Shown: positions 1 through 6,204 of the stretch, in pieces
Position numbering within the stretch: the first letter of the stretch is position 1
Layout of the letters: each line of letters starts with the position of its first letter
Assembly: GCA_934358235.1 (NCBI GenBank)
Contig: CAKRKK010000053.1
Span: forward strand, 1 to 12,482
Reading direction: 5' to 3'
Source of the DNA: an uncultured Lachnospira sp.
GTDB taxonomy: Bacteria; Bacillota; Clostridia; Lachnospirales; Lachnospiraceae
DNA: 12,482 nt
Position numbers and translations under genes: made by a program
The notes under the pieces: generated by a model
Told to the model about the DNA's origin: nothing
What the model saw: only the letters and a program-made list of their open reading frames with translations
Database searches by the model: none

Positions 1-1174
1 CAGGGAATGGTACATCAACGCCATAATCCTTGAAATCAGGAAGTCTTAAATCTCTTAATAGCTTACCACCATTAGCGTGTGGGTTAGCACTTATTCTATG
101 GTCTCCCTCTGGTGCAAGAGCACGTAATTCAGGTATAAGTCTGCCATTCTCATCAAACAGCTCTTCCGGCTTGTAGCTTCTTAACCACTCATTAAGCTGC
201 TGCAAATGCTCAGGTCTGTCCATCATTATTGGTACCTGATGAGCCCTGAAGGTTCCTTCTATTTCCTTTCCATCAACAACCTTAGGTCCTGTCCAGCCCT
301 TTGGTGTCCTAAGAACAATCATAGGCCAGAATGGGCGCTCAGTTTTGCCTTCTTTTCTTGCCTGTCTTTGTATTTCTTTAATCTCCTCTATAACAATATC
401 TACAACCTCTGCCATCTTCTTATGCATAGTCATAGGATCATCGCCTTCTACAAAGTAAGGCTTCCATCCACAGCCATGGAAGAAGCTTTCCATTTCATCA
501 TGTGATATACGTGAAAATACTGTTGGATTACTAATCTTATATCCATTAAGGTGCAATATTGGAAGTACTGCTCCATCCGTAACAGGATTAAGGAACTTAT
601 TAGAGTGCCATGCTGTTGCTAATGGGCCTGTCTCAGCTTCTCCATCACCAACAATACATGTTGTTATAAGCTCTGGATTATCAAATACAGAACCAAATGC
701 ATGTGCTATTGAATAGCCAAGCTCACCACCCTCATTGATAGAACCTGGAGTCTCAGGTGCAACGTGGCTTGATATTCCTCCTGGGAAAGAGAACTGCTTG
801 CATAACTTCTTTAAACCTGTCATATCCTGGCTTACATTAGGATATACCTCACTATAGGTTCCCTCAAGATATGAATTGGCAACAAAGAAGTTACCGCCAT
901 GTCCCGGACCAGATATAAGCACCATATCAAGATCATACTTCTTTATAGCTCTGTTCATATGGCAGTATATGAAATTCTGTCCTGGAACTGTACCCCAGTG
1001 TCCAACTATCTTTTTCTTAATATGCTCTGGCTTTAATGGTTCTCTTAAAAGAGGATTATCTAACAGATACAACTGAGTTGCTGCTAAATAATTGGCTGCA
1101 CGCCAGTACGCATTCATTTTTTCAAGATACTGTTCTGTAATTGGCTGCTTCTCAACACACGTTTCCTTATTCAT
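1..1174 (-). CDS. xfp: Xylulose-5-phosphate/fructose-6-phosphate phosphoketolase, N-terminal part (runs off left edge)
   Basis: Thiamine-diphosphate enzyme that cleaves xylulose-5-P (and often fructose-6-P) with phosphate to acetyl-phosphate plus a C3 or C4 sugar phosphate, in the cytoplasmic pentose catabolic (phosphoketolase) route. Reading the minus strand from the ATG at 1174 gives 391 uninterrupted residues, about half of the usual ~800. Family motifs seen in order are [11 protein letters not shown] (about 58-68), ISGPGHGG (87-94), [23 protein letters not shown] as a near-invariant block split over 129-151, and the ThDP/Mg motif [16 protein letters not shown] (176-191). A GGAGG Shine-Dalgarno lies 12 nt before the ATG. 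It is divergent from the Tad-like operon and has its own promoter. The symbol is the family name; whether it uses both sugars cannot be told from this half. Confidence 0.96.
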   Translation of the reverse strand, partial: MNKETCVEKQPITEQYLEKMNAYWRAANYLAATQLYLLDNPLLREPLKPEHIKKKIVGHWGTVPGQNFIYCHMNRAIKKYDLDMVLISGPGHGGNFFVANSYLEGTYSEVYPNVSQDMTGLKKLCKQFSFPGGISSHVAPETPGSINEGGELGYSIAHAFGSVFDNPELITTCIVGDGEAETGPLATAWHSNKFLNPVTDGAVLPILHLNGYKISNPTVFSRISHDEMESFFHGCGWKPYFVEGDDPMTMHKKMAEVVDIVIEEIKEIQRQARKEGKTERPFWPMIVLRTPKGWTGPKVVDGKEIEGTFRAHQVPIMMDRPEHLQQLNEWLRSYKPEELFDENGRLIPELRALAPEGDHRISANPHANGGKLLRDLRLPDFKDYGVDVPFP

Positions 1175-1264
1175 CTTAATTCTGTACCTCCGTTATTAAC
1201 GATTTTTAATCTTTATACTGTTTTCGCAACTACTTTTACAAATATACTTTATAAAAGCACTTTT

Positions 1265-1292
1265 ATATTAGCATGAATTGTTTAAATGTCAA
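1265..1292 (-). promoter_or_regulatory. Predicted sigma-A promoter of the phosphoketolase gene
   Basis: On the minus strand a perfect -35 box TTGACA (1292-1287) is followed after 16 bp by TAATAT (1270-1265, 4/6 match to TATAAT). The predicted start near 1258 gives a leader of about 85 nt before the ATG at 1174. The only gene it can serve is the phosphoketolase. Confidence 0.55.
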
Positions 1293-1520
1293 TACAAAAA
1301 TATAAATTTTATAGCAGTTTTATGGCATAAAACATAAAAAATACAATTTACACGCCCTGAATATTAATAAAGCGAATATTTATAAACAATTATAAATATT
1401 TATTAATTCAGCAATATTTAGCCATATATATGGCAATTTTTATAAAGCCAATATTTATAAATCCAGGCAATTTTATTTACTATAAATTGTTAAACAAAAT
1501 AAAAGATTTAAAAATAATAC
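1293..1520. other. AT-rich divergent intergenic core with degenerate repeats and a 14-bp palindrome
   Basis: This part of the 513-bp gap between the two divergent promoters has no plausible gene. It is very AT-rich and contains loosely repeated motifs of the type GCCAATATTTATAAA (near 1372, 1432 and 1447) and a perfect 14-bp palindrome, GCCATATATATGGC, at 1421-1434. The repeats are too irregular to call a tandem array. The palindrome could be a regulator site, but in such AT-rich DNA it may be chance apart from its GCC/GGC ends. Confidence 0.4.
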
Positions 1521-1549
1521 TTTACAAATATAAAATATAGTGATATAGT
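1521..1549 (+). promoter_or_regulatory. Predicted sigma-A promoter of the Tad-like operon
   Basis: TTTACA (1521-1526, 5/6 to TTGACA), a 17-bp spacer, and TATAGT (1544-1549, 5/6 to TATAAT). The predicted transcript start is near 1556, giving a ~130-nt leader before the first small gene at 1688. No better promoter was found between here and the end of the operon, so the genes at 1688-6122 could share this start. Confidence 0.55.
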
Positions 1550-1556
1550 ACAAATA

Positions 1557-1572
1557 TGAAAAGCGCTTATCA
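1557..1572. promoter_or_regulatory. Operator-like 16-bp dyad at the predicted transcript start
   Basis: TGAAAAGCGCTTATCA is a near-perfect inverted repeat: 7 of 8 pairs match about a central CG, and the core AAGCGCTT is perfect. It begins 7 bp after the predicted -10 box of the Tad-like operon, where a bound protein would block initiation or early elongation. A central CG with TG...CA ends resembles LacI/CcpA-family operators, but the arm is one base longer than a standard cre site, so no regulator is assigned. Confidence 0.4.
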
Positions 1573-1687
1573 GTATTAAGATATGATTCTTCTAAGCATC
1601 TATCTATTATTTCAATACCTGTCAGGTAATTAGTTCCCATTTAACCTAATACAACATTATATTATTTAAGAATCAGGAGGATATACT

Positions 1688-1861
1688 ATGCATGATATTA
1701 TTGAGCACTATGGAAAGGTAATTATCGCCCTTGCTGGTGTACTTGCGGCACTTTTACTAACAACTGCTGTTGTCGGTACTGTTTCCACTAAAACTAAAAG
1801 TGCTGTTAACAATCTGGAATATGAAACCAGAATAAACAATGCCTTTAACAATGCACCATAG
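1688..1861 (+). CDS. 57-aa leaderless pilin-like (Flp-like) membrane peptide
   Basis: First gene of the Tad-like operon, too short for many gene callers. It has a perfect AGGAGG (1675-1680) 7 nt before the ATG. The protein starts MHDIIEHYGK, then has one hydrophobic segment (about 11-31, VIIALAGVLAALLLTTAVVG) and a polar, Asn-rich tail (32-57). An acidic residue followed by Tyr-Gly just before the hydrophobic helix recalls the Glu-Tyr of Flp pilins, but there is no leader or prepilin-peptidase site. The N-terminus aligns without gaps to the small proteins at 4838 and 4507, both in this operon. Being first and upstream of the ATPase is the usual place of a major Flp pilin. The inferred role is filament subunit; an accessory membrane peptide is the alternative. 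Confidence 0.75.
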   Translation: MHDIIEHYGKVIIALAGVLAALLLTTAVVGTVSTKTKSAVNNLEYETRINNAFNNAP

Positions 1862-1872
1862 CCAGCAGGTTG

Positions 1873-1914
1873 CATACTTAATTTTACATACTTAACTTTG
1901 CATACTTAACTTAT
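1873..1914 (+). repeat. 14-bp tandem repeat, 3 copies, 3' of the 57-aa gene
   Basis: Three copies of about CATACTTAACTTTG start at 1873, 1887 and 1901. The array begins 11 bp after the TAG of the 57-aa gene and fills much of the gap before the ATPase gene. It is the smallest of six unrelated short arrays in the window, all placed 3' of stop codons. Confidence 0.7.
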
Positions 1915-1968
1915 TAAATACTGTTGACCACTTGACAACAATGTGCAGAAACACAGGAGAAGGAGTAT

Positions 1969-3003
1969 ATGAACAGCACAGCCTTAAAAGCATTAATTGA
2001 TAAAAATAAAGATGAATTATTTAGTGAAATATCAGATGAAATAGCTAATGAAAAAATAACTGATATAGAATGGGACGGCTATAATCTTTGGATAACCGAG
2101 CTTGGTATTGGCAGCTATATATCGGGCAAGGAATTAAGTGACCAGTATGTCGAGAATATATCGATAAAGCTGGCTAATATTATGGGCGTACAGTTTAACA
2201 GAAACCGCCCCATCCTTGAAGCTAACACAGATAACTTAAGAATATCAATATGGCACGAATCGAGGTGCCAGAAGAAAAGTATGGCAATCAGGAAAATCCC
2301 TGAATACTTAAGATTCGACCATAACACGCTTGTAGACTCTGGATATGCACCAGAGAGCATCATCAACCTTCTTGAAAATAGTGTTTCTGCACATCTTAGT
2401 ATTGTTGTCGGCGGACAGCCACATGCCGGTAAAACCGAACTCGTAAAATATCTGTCAACCAAAATCCCACACAATGAAAAAGCTGGTGTCTATGAGGATA
2501 ATCAGGAAATACATTATAGAAAGATCAACCCTAATAAAAAATGTGTAGAATTCTTTGTTGACGATAACATAACCTATCCAGATATAATAAAAGCAGGTCT
2601 TAGGCATAATATTGACTGGATTCTGTTATCCGAATCCAGAGGTCCTGAGGTTGCCCATCTTCTTAACAGCCTTTCTACCGGCTCCTACTGTATGACAACC
2701 ATGCATCTTGATGATGTGCGTGATATGCCTGACCGTATGTATAATATGCTTGGAAGCAACAACATTAATGAAAGATTTATCAACAGCATCTATAAATATA
2801 TTGACCTGGTAATTCTTATTGAATGTGACAAACATGAAAAAAGACATATAAAACAGGTGGGCTTTCTCTCACGCGAAAGTGGGAATAATCTTTGCACAGT
2901 CATATATGAAGACGGAGCATTTACAAAGGAAGCAATACCGGCAGTTATTCTTGATAAATTTCACAAAAAGGGGATAAATAATATTTATGAAAAAGCTGAT
3001 TAA
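1969..3003 (+). CDS. CpaF/TadA-type secretion ATPase
   Basis: Hexameric AAA-like ATPase of the type II/IV secretion superfamily that would power assembly or secretion at the inner face of the membrane. The 344 residues carry a Walker A loop GQPHAGKT (149-156), an Asp-box-like VYEDNQE (174-180), a Walker B region DWILLSESRGPEV (216-228) with the catalytic Glu222 and Arg224, and a His-box region STGSYCMTTMH (236-246). It is shorter than typical CpaF (about 400-450 aa): the N-terminal domain is compact. The Walker B is SES-RGPE rather than the more usual GE-RGAE. A doubled Shine-Dalgarno (AGGAGAAGGAG) precedes the ATG. Its 3' end overlaps the platform gene by 17 bp, which implies translational coupling. 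The family is clear; the substrate is not. Confidence 0.88.
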   Translation: MNSTALKALIDKNKDELFSEISDEIANEKITDIEWDGYNLWITELGIGSYISGKELSDQYVENISIKLANIMGVQFNRNRPILEANTDNLRISIWHESRCQKKSMAIRKIPEYLRFDHNTLVDSGYAPESIINLLENSVSAHLSIVVGGQPHAGKTELVKYLSTKIPHNEKAGVYEDNQEIHYRKINPNKKCVEFFVDDNITYPDIIKAGLRHNIDWILLSESRGPEVAHLLNSLSTGSYCMTTMHLDDVRDMPDRMYNMLGSNNINERFINSIYKYIDLVILIECDKHEKRHIKQVGFLSRESGNNLCTVIYEDGAFTKEAIPAVILDKFHKKGINNIYEKAD

Positions 3004-4456
3004 ATATTTTTCTTTGACATCTATATCCAAAGATGTGCTTATATACGGCTATAACTTTTCACTACGCACTTATCTTATTTCCATAATAGCCGTGCTATGC
3101 TCAATCACTCTTATAAGTCTTATATTCCACATCCAGCCAGTATATATATTATGTATAGCAGCACTAGGAATAATCCTGCTGCCCTGGCTCATAAGAAAAA
3201 AATACACTAACAACAATCGTCTTAAAGAATTCTCCGATGTTGATGTATATCTGCATCAGATGATATATTCCTTCATAAGAACACCAAAGATTCATACTGC
3301 CCTTACCGATACCTGTGCCATCTGTGATGGTAAGCTCAAGCAATTATTAAAAGAGGCTTTAAATGAACTGGAATATGGCATGAGTGAATGTGTATATAAG
3401 GACGCTCTTGATATTATTGAGAAGAATTATAATTGCAGCAGAATCCGTACTCTGCACCGTTTTCTCATCGAAGTTGAAACAAGTGGAGGCAGCTATAAAA
3501 ATGCTTTGCAGGTGCTGCTTAAGGACTTTGACAGATGGGTTAAAAATATATATCAATACGAGTACGAATTAAAAATAATAAAACGTGACACTACTATTGG
3601 AATATTTATAAGCATAATACTTTCTGCCCTTACTATTCTTTCCTGCTCTTTTCTTGGCAGTTATAGCAGCAATACCACAGCCATAACAGATAATTATGTA
3701 TTTCAGATAAGCTCAACTATATTTCTTATGCTTTGCATTCTCTTCTATGCTTATACGCAAAGCCACTATGGCAGGGATATATTAAATGCCTCTGACTATG
3801 ACAAACGCTGCGCAGAATATTATGATATTGCATATAACACCTCTATCCTAAAGCTTATTATTAAAATACTTCCTTTAATTCTTTTGTTTTTTGCTGCCTC
3901 TGTCATTCTACTGCTATATCACCATTATCTTTTTGCAACATACACAATAGCTGCTATTGTGATATTTTTAATTTTTCCATTTTTCAACAGACGTACAGCA
4001 CAAAAAAAAGTGATTGCTAATCTAAGAACAAGCTTTTCAGACTGGTTGAGAAATGTCGCACTAAATCTTCAGAATAAGCCACTTATCGCTTCCATAGAAG
4101 ATTCCTATAATGATTGTCCGTATATCATAAAACGTTCCCTGGATTCATTCATACAGGATATTGAAGCTAATCCCTCTGACATAAGACCTTATTACGAATT
4201 TCTGGCCGAATACAACCAGACCGATATAATGTCTACTGTCCGCACTCTTTATTCTGTATCTGAGCTTGACCAGAATGGTATTGATGAAACGATAAACACA
4301 CTTATCCAAAGAAATAACGAGCTAATCAACAAGCAGACAGAGCTTGACTATAAGGATCAGATGAGTGTTTACAAATTCTTAGAATACATTCCAGCATTTC
4401 TTATGGCTTCTAAACTATCCATTGATATGATGCTCATAATATCCATATATATTTAA
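2987..4456 (+). CDS. TadB/TadC-like (T2SF family) membrane platform protein, double length
   Basis: Polytopic inner-membrane protein that would couple the ATPase to subunit assembly. The 489 residues show an N-terminal hydrophobic pair (about 28-47 and 50-69) and a cytoplasmic helical domain (about 80-200) with the T2SF-like pattern VDVYLHQMIYSF...ETSGGSYKNAL. Then come two pairs of membrane segments (about 204-224 and 238-256; 288-310 and 313-332), a second helical domain (about 340-460, FSDWLRNVALNLQ...) and a C-terminal segment (466-488). Tad loci usually have separate TadB and TadC of ~300 aa each. The two cytoplasmic domains suggest both roles in one chain, which is inference from length and layout. 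The start overlaps the ATPase gene by 17 bp, with a weak AAGGGG about 13 nt upstream. Confidence 0.8.
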   Translation: MKKLIKYFSLTSISKDVLIYGYNFSLRTYLISIIAVLCSITLISLIFHIQPVYILCIAALGIILLPWLIRKKYTNNNRLKEFSDVDVYLHQMIYSFIRTPKIHTALTDTCAICDGKLKQLLKEALNELEYGMSECVYKDALDIIEKNYNCSRIRTLHRFLIEVETSGGSYKNALQVLLKDFDRWVKNIYQYEYELKIIKRDTTIGIFISIILSALTILSCSFLGSYSSNTTAITDNYVFQISSTIFLMLCILFYAYTQSHYGRDILNASDYDKRCAEYYDIAYNTSILKLIIKILPLILLFFAASVILLLYHHYLFATYTIAAIVIFLIFPFFNRRTAQKKVIANLRTSFSDWLRNVALNLQNKPLIASIEDSYNDCPYIIKRSLDSFIQDIEANPSDIRPYYEFLAEYNQTDIMSTVRTLYSVSELDQNGIDETINTLIQRNNELINKQTELDYKDQMSVYKFLEYIPAFLMASKLSIDMMLIISIYI

Positions 4457-4506
4457 GCCGCTTATTAAAAATATACATTCCAGTACAGATGGAGGTGAAT
4501 TTCAAT

Positions 4507-4611
4507 ATGGAATCAATTATTGACAAGCTTGGAGAAACAGGAATAGCAATTACCTTCCTTATTCCTGCCATCAGGACTTTTCAGGAAATATTAGTACATA
4601 TAATGACATAA
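4507..4611 (+). CDS. 34-aa hydrophobic peptide of the Tad-like operon
   Basis: A tiny ORF with a strong GGAGG (4491-4495) 11 nt before its ATG, 50 bp after the platform gene. The peptide begins MESIIDKLGETGIAITF and is one short amphipathic to hydrophobic segment. Positions 1-15 align without gaps to the 57-aa and 46-aa peptides: M-x-x-[IL]-I-[ED]-x-[YL]-G. It lacks their Tyr and much of the membrane helix, so it may be a minimal or decayed copy. A short hydrophobic peptide of another kind, such as a type I toxin, cannot be excluded, but the operon position and shared N-terminus favour the pilin-like family. Its stop codon is inside the first unit of the downstream 15-bp array. Confidence 0.6.
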   Translation: MESIIDKLGETGIAITFLIPAIRTFQEILVHIMT

Positions 4612-4815
4612 ACATCAATTGCGTAAACATCAATTATATATACATCAATTACGCAAACAGCAATTATATGTACATCAATTAAATAAACAGCAATTACGCA
4701 AACATCAATTGCATATACTTCAATTATATATACTTTAATTACATATACTTCAATTATATATACTTTAATTACGCAAACATCAACTATATACACATCAATT
4801 AAACAAACATTAATT
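4606..4815 (+). repeat. 15-bp tandem repeat array, 14 units, starting over a stop codon
   Basis: Fourteen consecutive 15-bp units with consensus about NNNTAAACATCAATT run from 4606 to 4815 with no change of period. The constant part is ACATCAATT. The first six bases of each unit alternate among GCGTAA, ATATAT, ACGCAA and AAATAA types, and some units carry CTT or CAG variants. Unit 1 includes the TAA (4609-4611) of the 34-aa gene. The array fills the gap up to the Shine-Dalgarno (4825-4830) of the next small gene. The minus strand is open through the array and would encode a monotonous pentapeptide repeat, but that frame has no supporting start signals. Confidence 0.9.
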
Positions 4816-4837
4816 ATATAAGAAAAGAGGTTTTAAC

Positions 4838-4978
4838 ATGCATTTTCTTATTGAAGAATATGGGGATATTATTATATCCGTAATATGTCTTACTCTTGCA
4901 GTCACTTTAATAGTTATGTGCCTTTCAAAGTGCAGCTCCATAGAAGCTTCACTTCTTGGCTCCTTATTCTATCATTAG
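4838..4978 (+). CDS. 46-aa leaderless pilin-like membrane peptide
   Basis: The ATG is 7 nt after AAGAGG (4825-4830), just beyond the 15-bp array. The peptide starts MHFLIEEYGD and continues as one hydrophobic helix (about 11-29, IIISVICLTLAVTLIVMCL) and a short tail with two Cys (28 and 32). Its first nine residues match the 57-aa peptide at 1688 closely (MH-x-x-IE-x-YG), so the two are probably paralogous subunits. An overlapping frame one base back continues past the TAG for another 17 codons as a hydrophobic segment and stops at 5028-5030, close to the next gene. A single-base loss could therefore have shortened this protein from about 64 aa. Confidence 0.68.
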   Translation: MHFLIEEYGDIIISVICLTLAVTLIVMCLSKCSSIEASLLGSLFYH

Positions 4979-5038
4979 CATTGATTATATTCTGCAGCTA
5001 CAAAACACTTATTCAAGGAGGTATCACCTGACTAGCTT

Positions 5039-5416
5039 ATGAAATCTATTATTGAAAGTTCTATTTATCTAATCATAATGTCTATTATATGCATTCTATC
5101 TCTCGATTTTATTTTTATAAATAAGAGCATATGCAAAGGGCAGGAATTACAGCAATACGTGAGGGATACTATATTAATATATGCTGAAAGCACTGACTCC
5201 CACAATATAGACAATAACACAGCTCAACAGATAACCAGTCTTTCCAGACAGTATAACAGCACAATTAATATTCAGTATTTTGATACTGTTTATAATCGTG
5301 ATTACTATAATATAACCATCCTCTATCCGGTCAGATCTGGTATATTCCATTTGGAAAAAATATGCACCTATCAGTCCATAGTTGCCATTAACTCCGACCC
5401 AACCCGCATACATTAG
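5039..5416 (+). CDS. TadE-like pseudopilin, 125 aa, leaderless
   Basis: Single-pass membrane protein with a very short N-terminus (MKSIIE), a hydrophobic helix (about 8-28) and a polar periplasm-side/exterior domain (29-125) rich in Asn, Tyr and Ser. Glu6 directly before the helix matches the position of the acidic residue in the three small peptides and resembles Glu5 of mature type IV pilins, with no prepilin leader. An in-frame TAG at 5033-5035 excludes any longer start. A strong AAGGAGGT (5015-5022) is present but sits 16 nt upstream, which is long. No database family is claimed beyond the pilin-like layout and the Tad context. Its last codons ATA CAT TAG are unit 1 of the downstream 9-bp array. 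Confidence 0.7.
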   Translation: MKSIIESSIYLIIMSIICILSLDFIFINKSICKGQELQQYVRDTILIYAESTDSHNIDNNTAQQITSLSRQYNSTINIQYFDTVYNRDYYNITILYPVRSGIFHLEKICTYQSIVAINSDPTRIH

Positions 5417-5650
5417 ATACATTAAATACATTGAGTACGTTACATATATTAAATACGTTAAATAAGTTAAATATATTGGGTACTTTAAATATATTAAGTA
5501 CATTGAATATATTGAATACGTTAAATATATTAAGTACATTGAATATATTAAGTATGTTAAATATATTGAGCACTTTGAATATATTAAGTATGTTAAATAT
5601 ATTGAGTACTTTGAATATATTAAGTATGTTAAATATATTTGGGACTTTAA
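5408..5650 (+). repeat. 9-bp tandem repeat array, 27 units, in phase with the preceding stop codon
   Basis: Twenty-seven 9-bp units with consensus about ATATATTAA/GTACNTTGA run without a break from 5408 to 5650. Unit 1, ATACATTAG, is the last two sense codons plus stop of the 125-aa gene. In that gene's frame 24 of the 27 units end in TAA, TGA or TAG. Units alternate in pairs (18 bp), and the last 108 bp are three near-identical 36-bp blocks (5543-5578, 5579-5614, 5615-5650). The 3' part is most uniform and the 5' part most diverged. Other frames are open on both strands only because the period is a multiple of three; they have no ATG with a Shine-Dalgarno. Confidence 0.93.
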
Positions 5651-5673
5651 ATATACTATTAAGATATTATGAG

Positions 5674-5714
5674 AAAGGAGCAGATAATCAATTATCCTAA
5701 GAAGCGGATAATTG
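5674..5714 (+). promoter_or_regulatory. Shine-Dalgarno plus hairpin ahead of the 130-aa gene
   Basis: AAAGGAG (5674-5680) is a strong ribosome site but has no start codon at a normal distance. It is followed by a perfect 9-bp inverted repeat, CAATTATCC (5689-5697) and GGATAATTG (5706-5714), with an 8-nt loop. The ATG of the 130-aa gene is at 5730. Folding the hairpin cuts the apparent spacing from 49 to about 23 nt. It may be a translational control element or a relic of a lost start. Confidence 0.4.
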
Positions 5715-5729
5715 TATTATATATGATAT

Positions 5730-6122
5730 ATGAGAATAGCCATAAGCTGCAGTTGCCTTACAATGATAATTATACTATTAGTTATGATTCATTGCTCTAT
5801 TATTAATAAAAACTACCGTGACATTGAAGTTAATTCTAACATAAATGATGCTTTTTACTATGCAGTTGACAAGATTTCCTACAACTACCTGCATACTGAT
5901 AATAGTGGTCTTAGTGCTGATACACTGCTTGACAGCACTATGTATGAATTTAATGCTGCATTCAGCAGATGTATTAACTCTGACGGAACATTTACAATTT
6001 CAGTACTGTATGCAGACCTTGATAAGCTTATACTTGATATTATGATAACTGATGAATATGATTATGGATTCATGCACCAGAAGGGCAGAACTGTTTGTCA
6101 GCGCACTATCCGGCTTAATTGA
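5730..6122 (+). CDS. Pseudopilin-like single-pass protein, 130 aa
   Basis: Short N-terminus (MRIAIS), a hydrophobic helix (about 3-26) and a polar exterior domain (27-130) with Cys81 and Cys123 that could pair. The layout is the same as the 125-aa neighbour, but there is no acidic residue at position 6. In type II secretion the minor pseudopilin GspK likewise lacks the conserved Glu5, so a tip or minor-subunit role is a possible analogy, not shown. An in-frame TGA at 5724-5726 forces a start at or after 5730. No Shine-Dalgarno lies at normal distance: the nearest is AAAGGAG at 5674, beyond a hairpin. The gene is probably real given its place in the operon and its organised sequence, although its start is uncertain. 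Confidence 0.62.
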   Translation: MRIAISCSCLTMIIILLVMIHCSIINKNYRDIEVNSNINDAFYYAVDKISYNYLHTDNSGLSADTLLDSTMYEFNAAFSRCINSDGTFTISVLYADLDKLILDIMITDEYDYGFMHQKGRTVCQRTIRLN

Positions 6123-6204
6123 CATAATTATTCTTATAATTTATAATCTTTTTATTATTGTAAATTGCAATATAATAAAACTAAATTTAGGAGGAAGCAT
6201 TAAA

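Noticed and set aside
206..505. 99-residue plus-strand ORF and another at 876-1076
   Set aside because: Both lie antisense inside the clear phosphoketolase reading frame and resemble no protein; they are shadows.
1557..1572. Standard CcpA cre site
   Set aside because: Aligned on its central CG, the TG and CA ends fall one base outside the cre consensus, so only a generic operator-like dyad is claimed.
2115..2474. 119-residue minus-strand ORF within the ATPase gene
   Set aside because: It is antisense to a well-supported ATPase with intact Walker motifs and has no start signals.
4581..4793. 70-residue pentapeptide-repeat ORF on the minus strand over the 15-bp array
   Set aside because: It is antisense to an operon, has no clear ribosome site or promoter, and its sequence is simply the repeat translated. 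It is left as an open question for antisense RNA only.
4606..4815. CRISPR array
   Set aside because: The units are contiguous 15-bp repeats without unique spacers of 30 bp or more, and there are no cas genes. The same applies to the other arrays.
5431..5700. 89-residue Leu/Asn/Ile-rich ORF over the 9-bp array (plus strand)
   Set aside because: It starts at TTG without a ribosome site, consists of the repeat read out of phase with the upstream gene, and is open only because the period is a multiple of three. Minus-strand ORFs over the same array are rejected on the same grounds.
6052..6204. 51-residue N-terminal extension of the PAP2 protein
   Set aside because: It overlaps the 130-aa gene by 71 bp, has no ribosome site at 6052, and the TTG at 6205 has a perfect AGGAGG and gives a normal family length.
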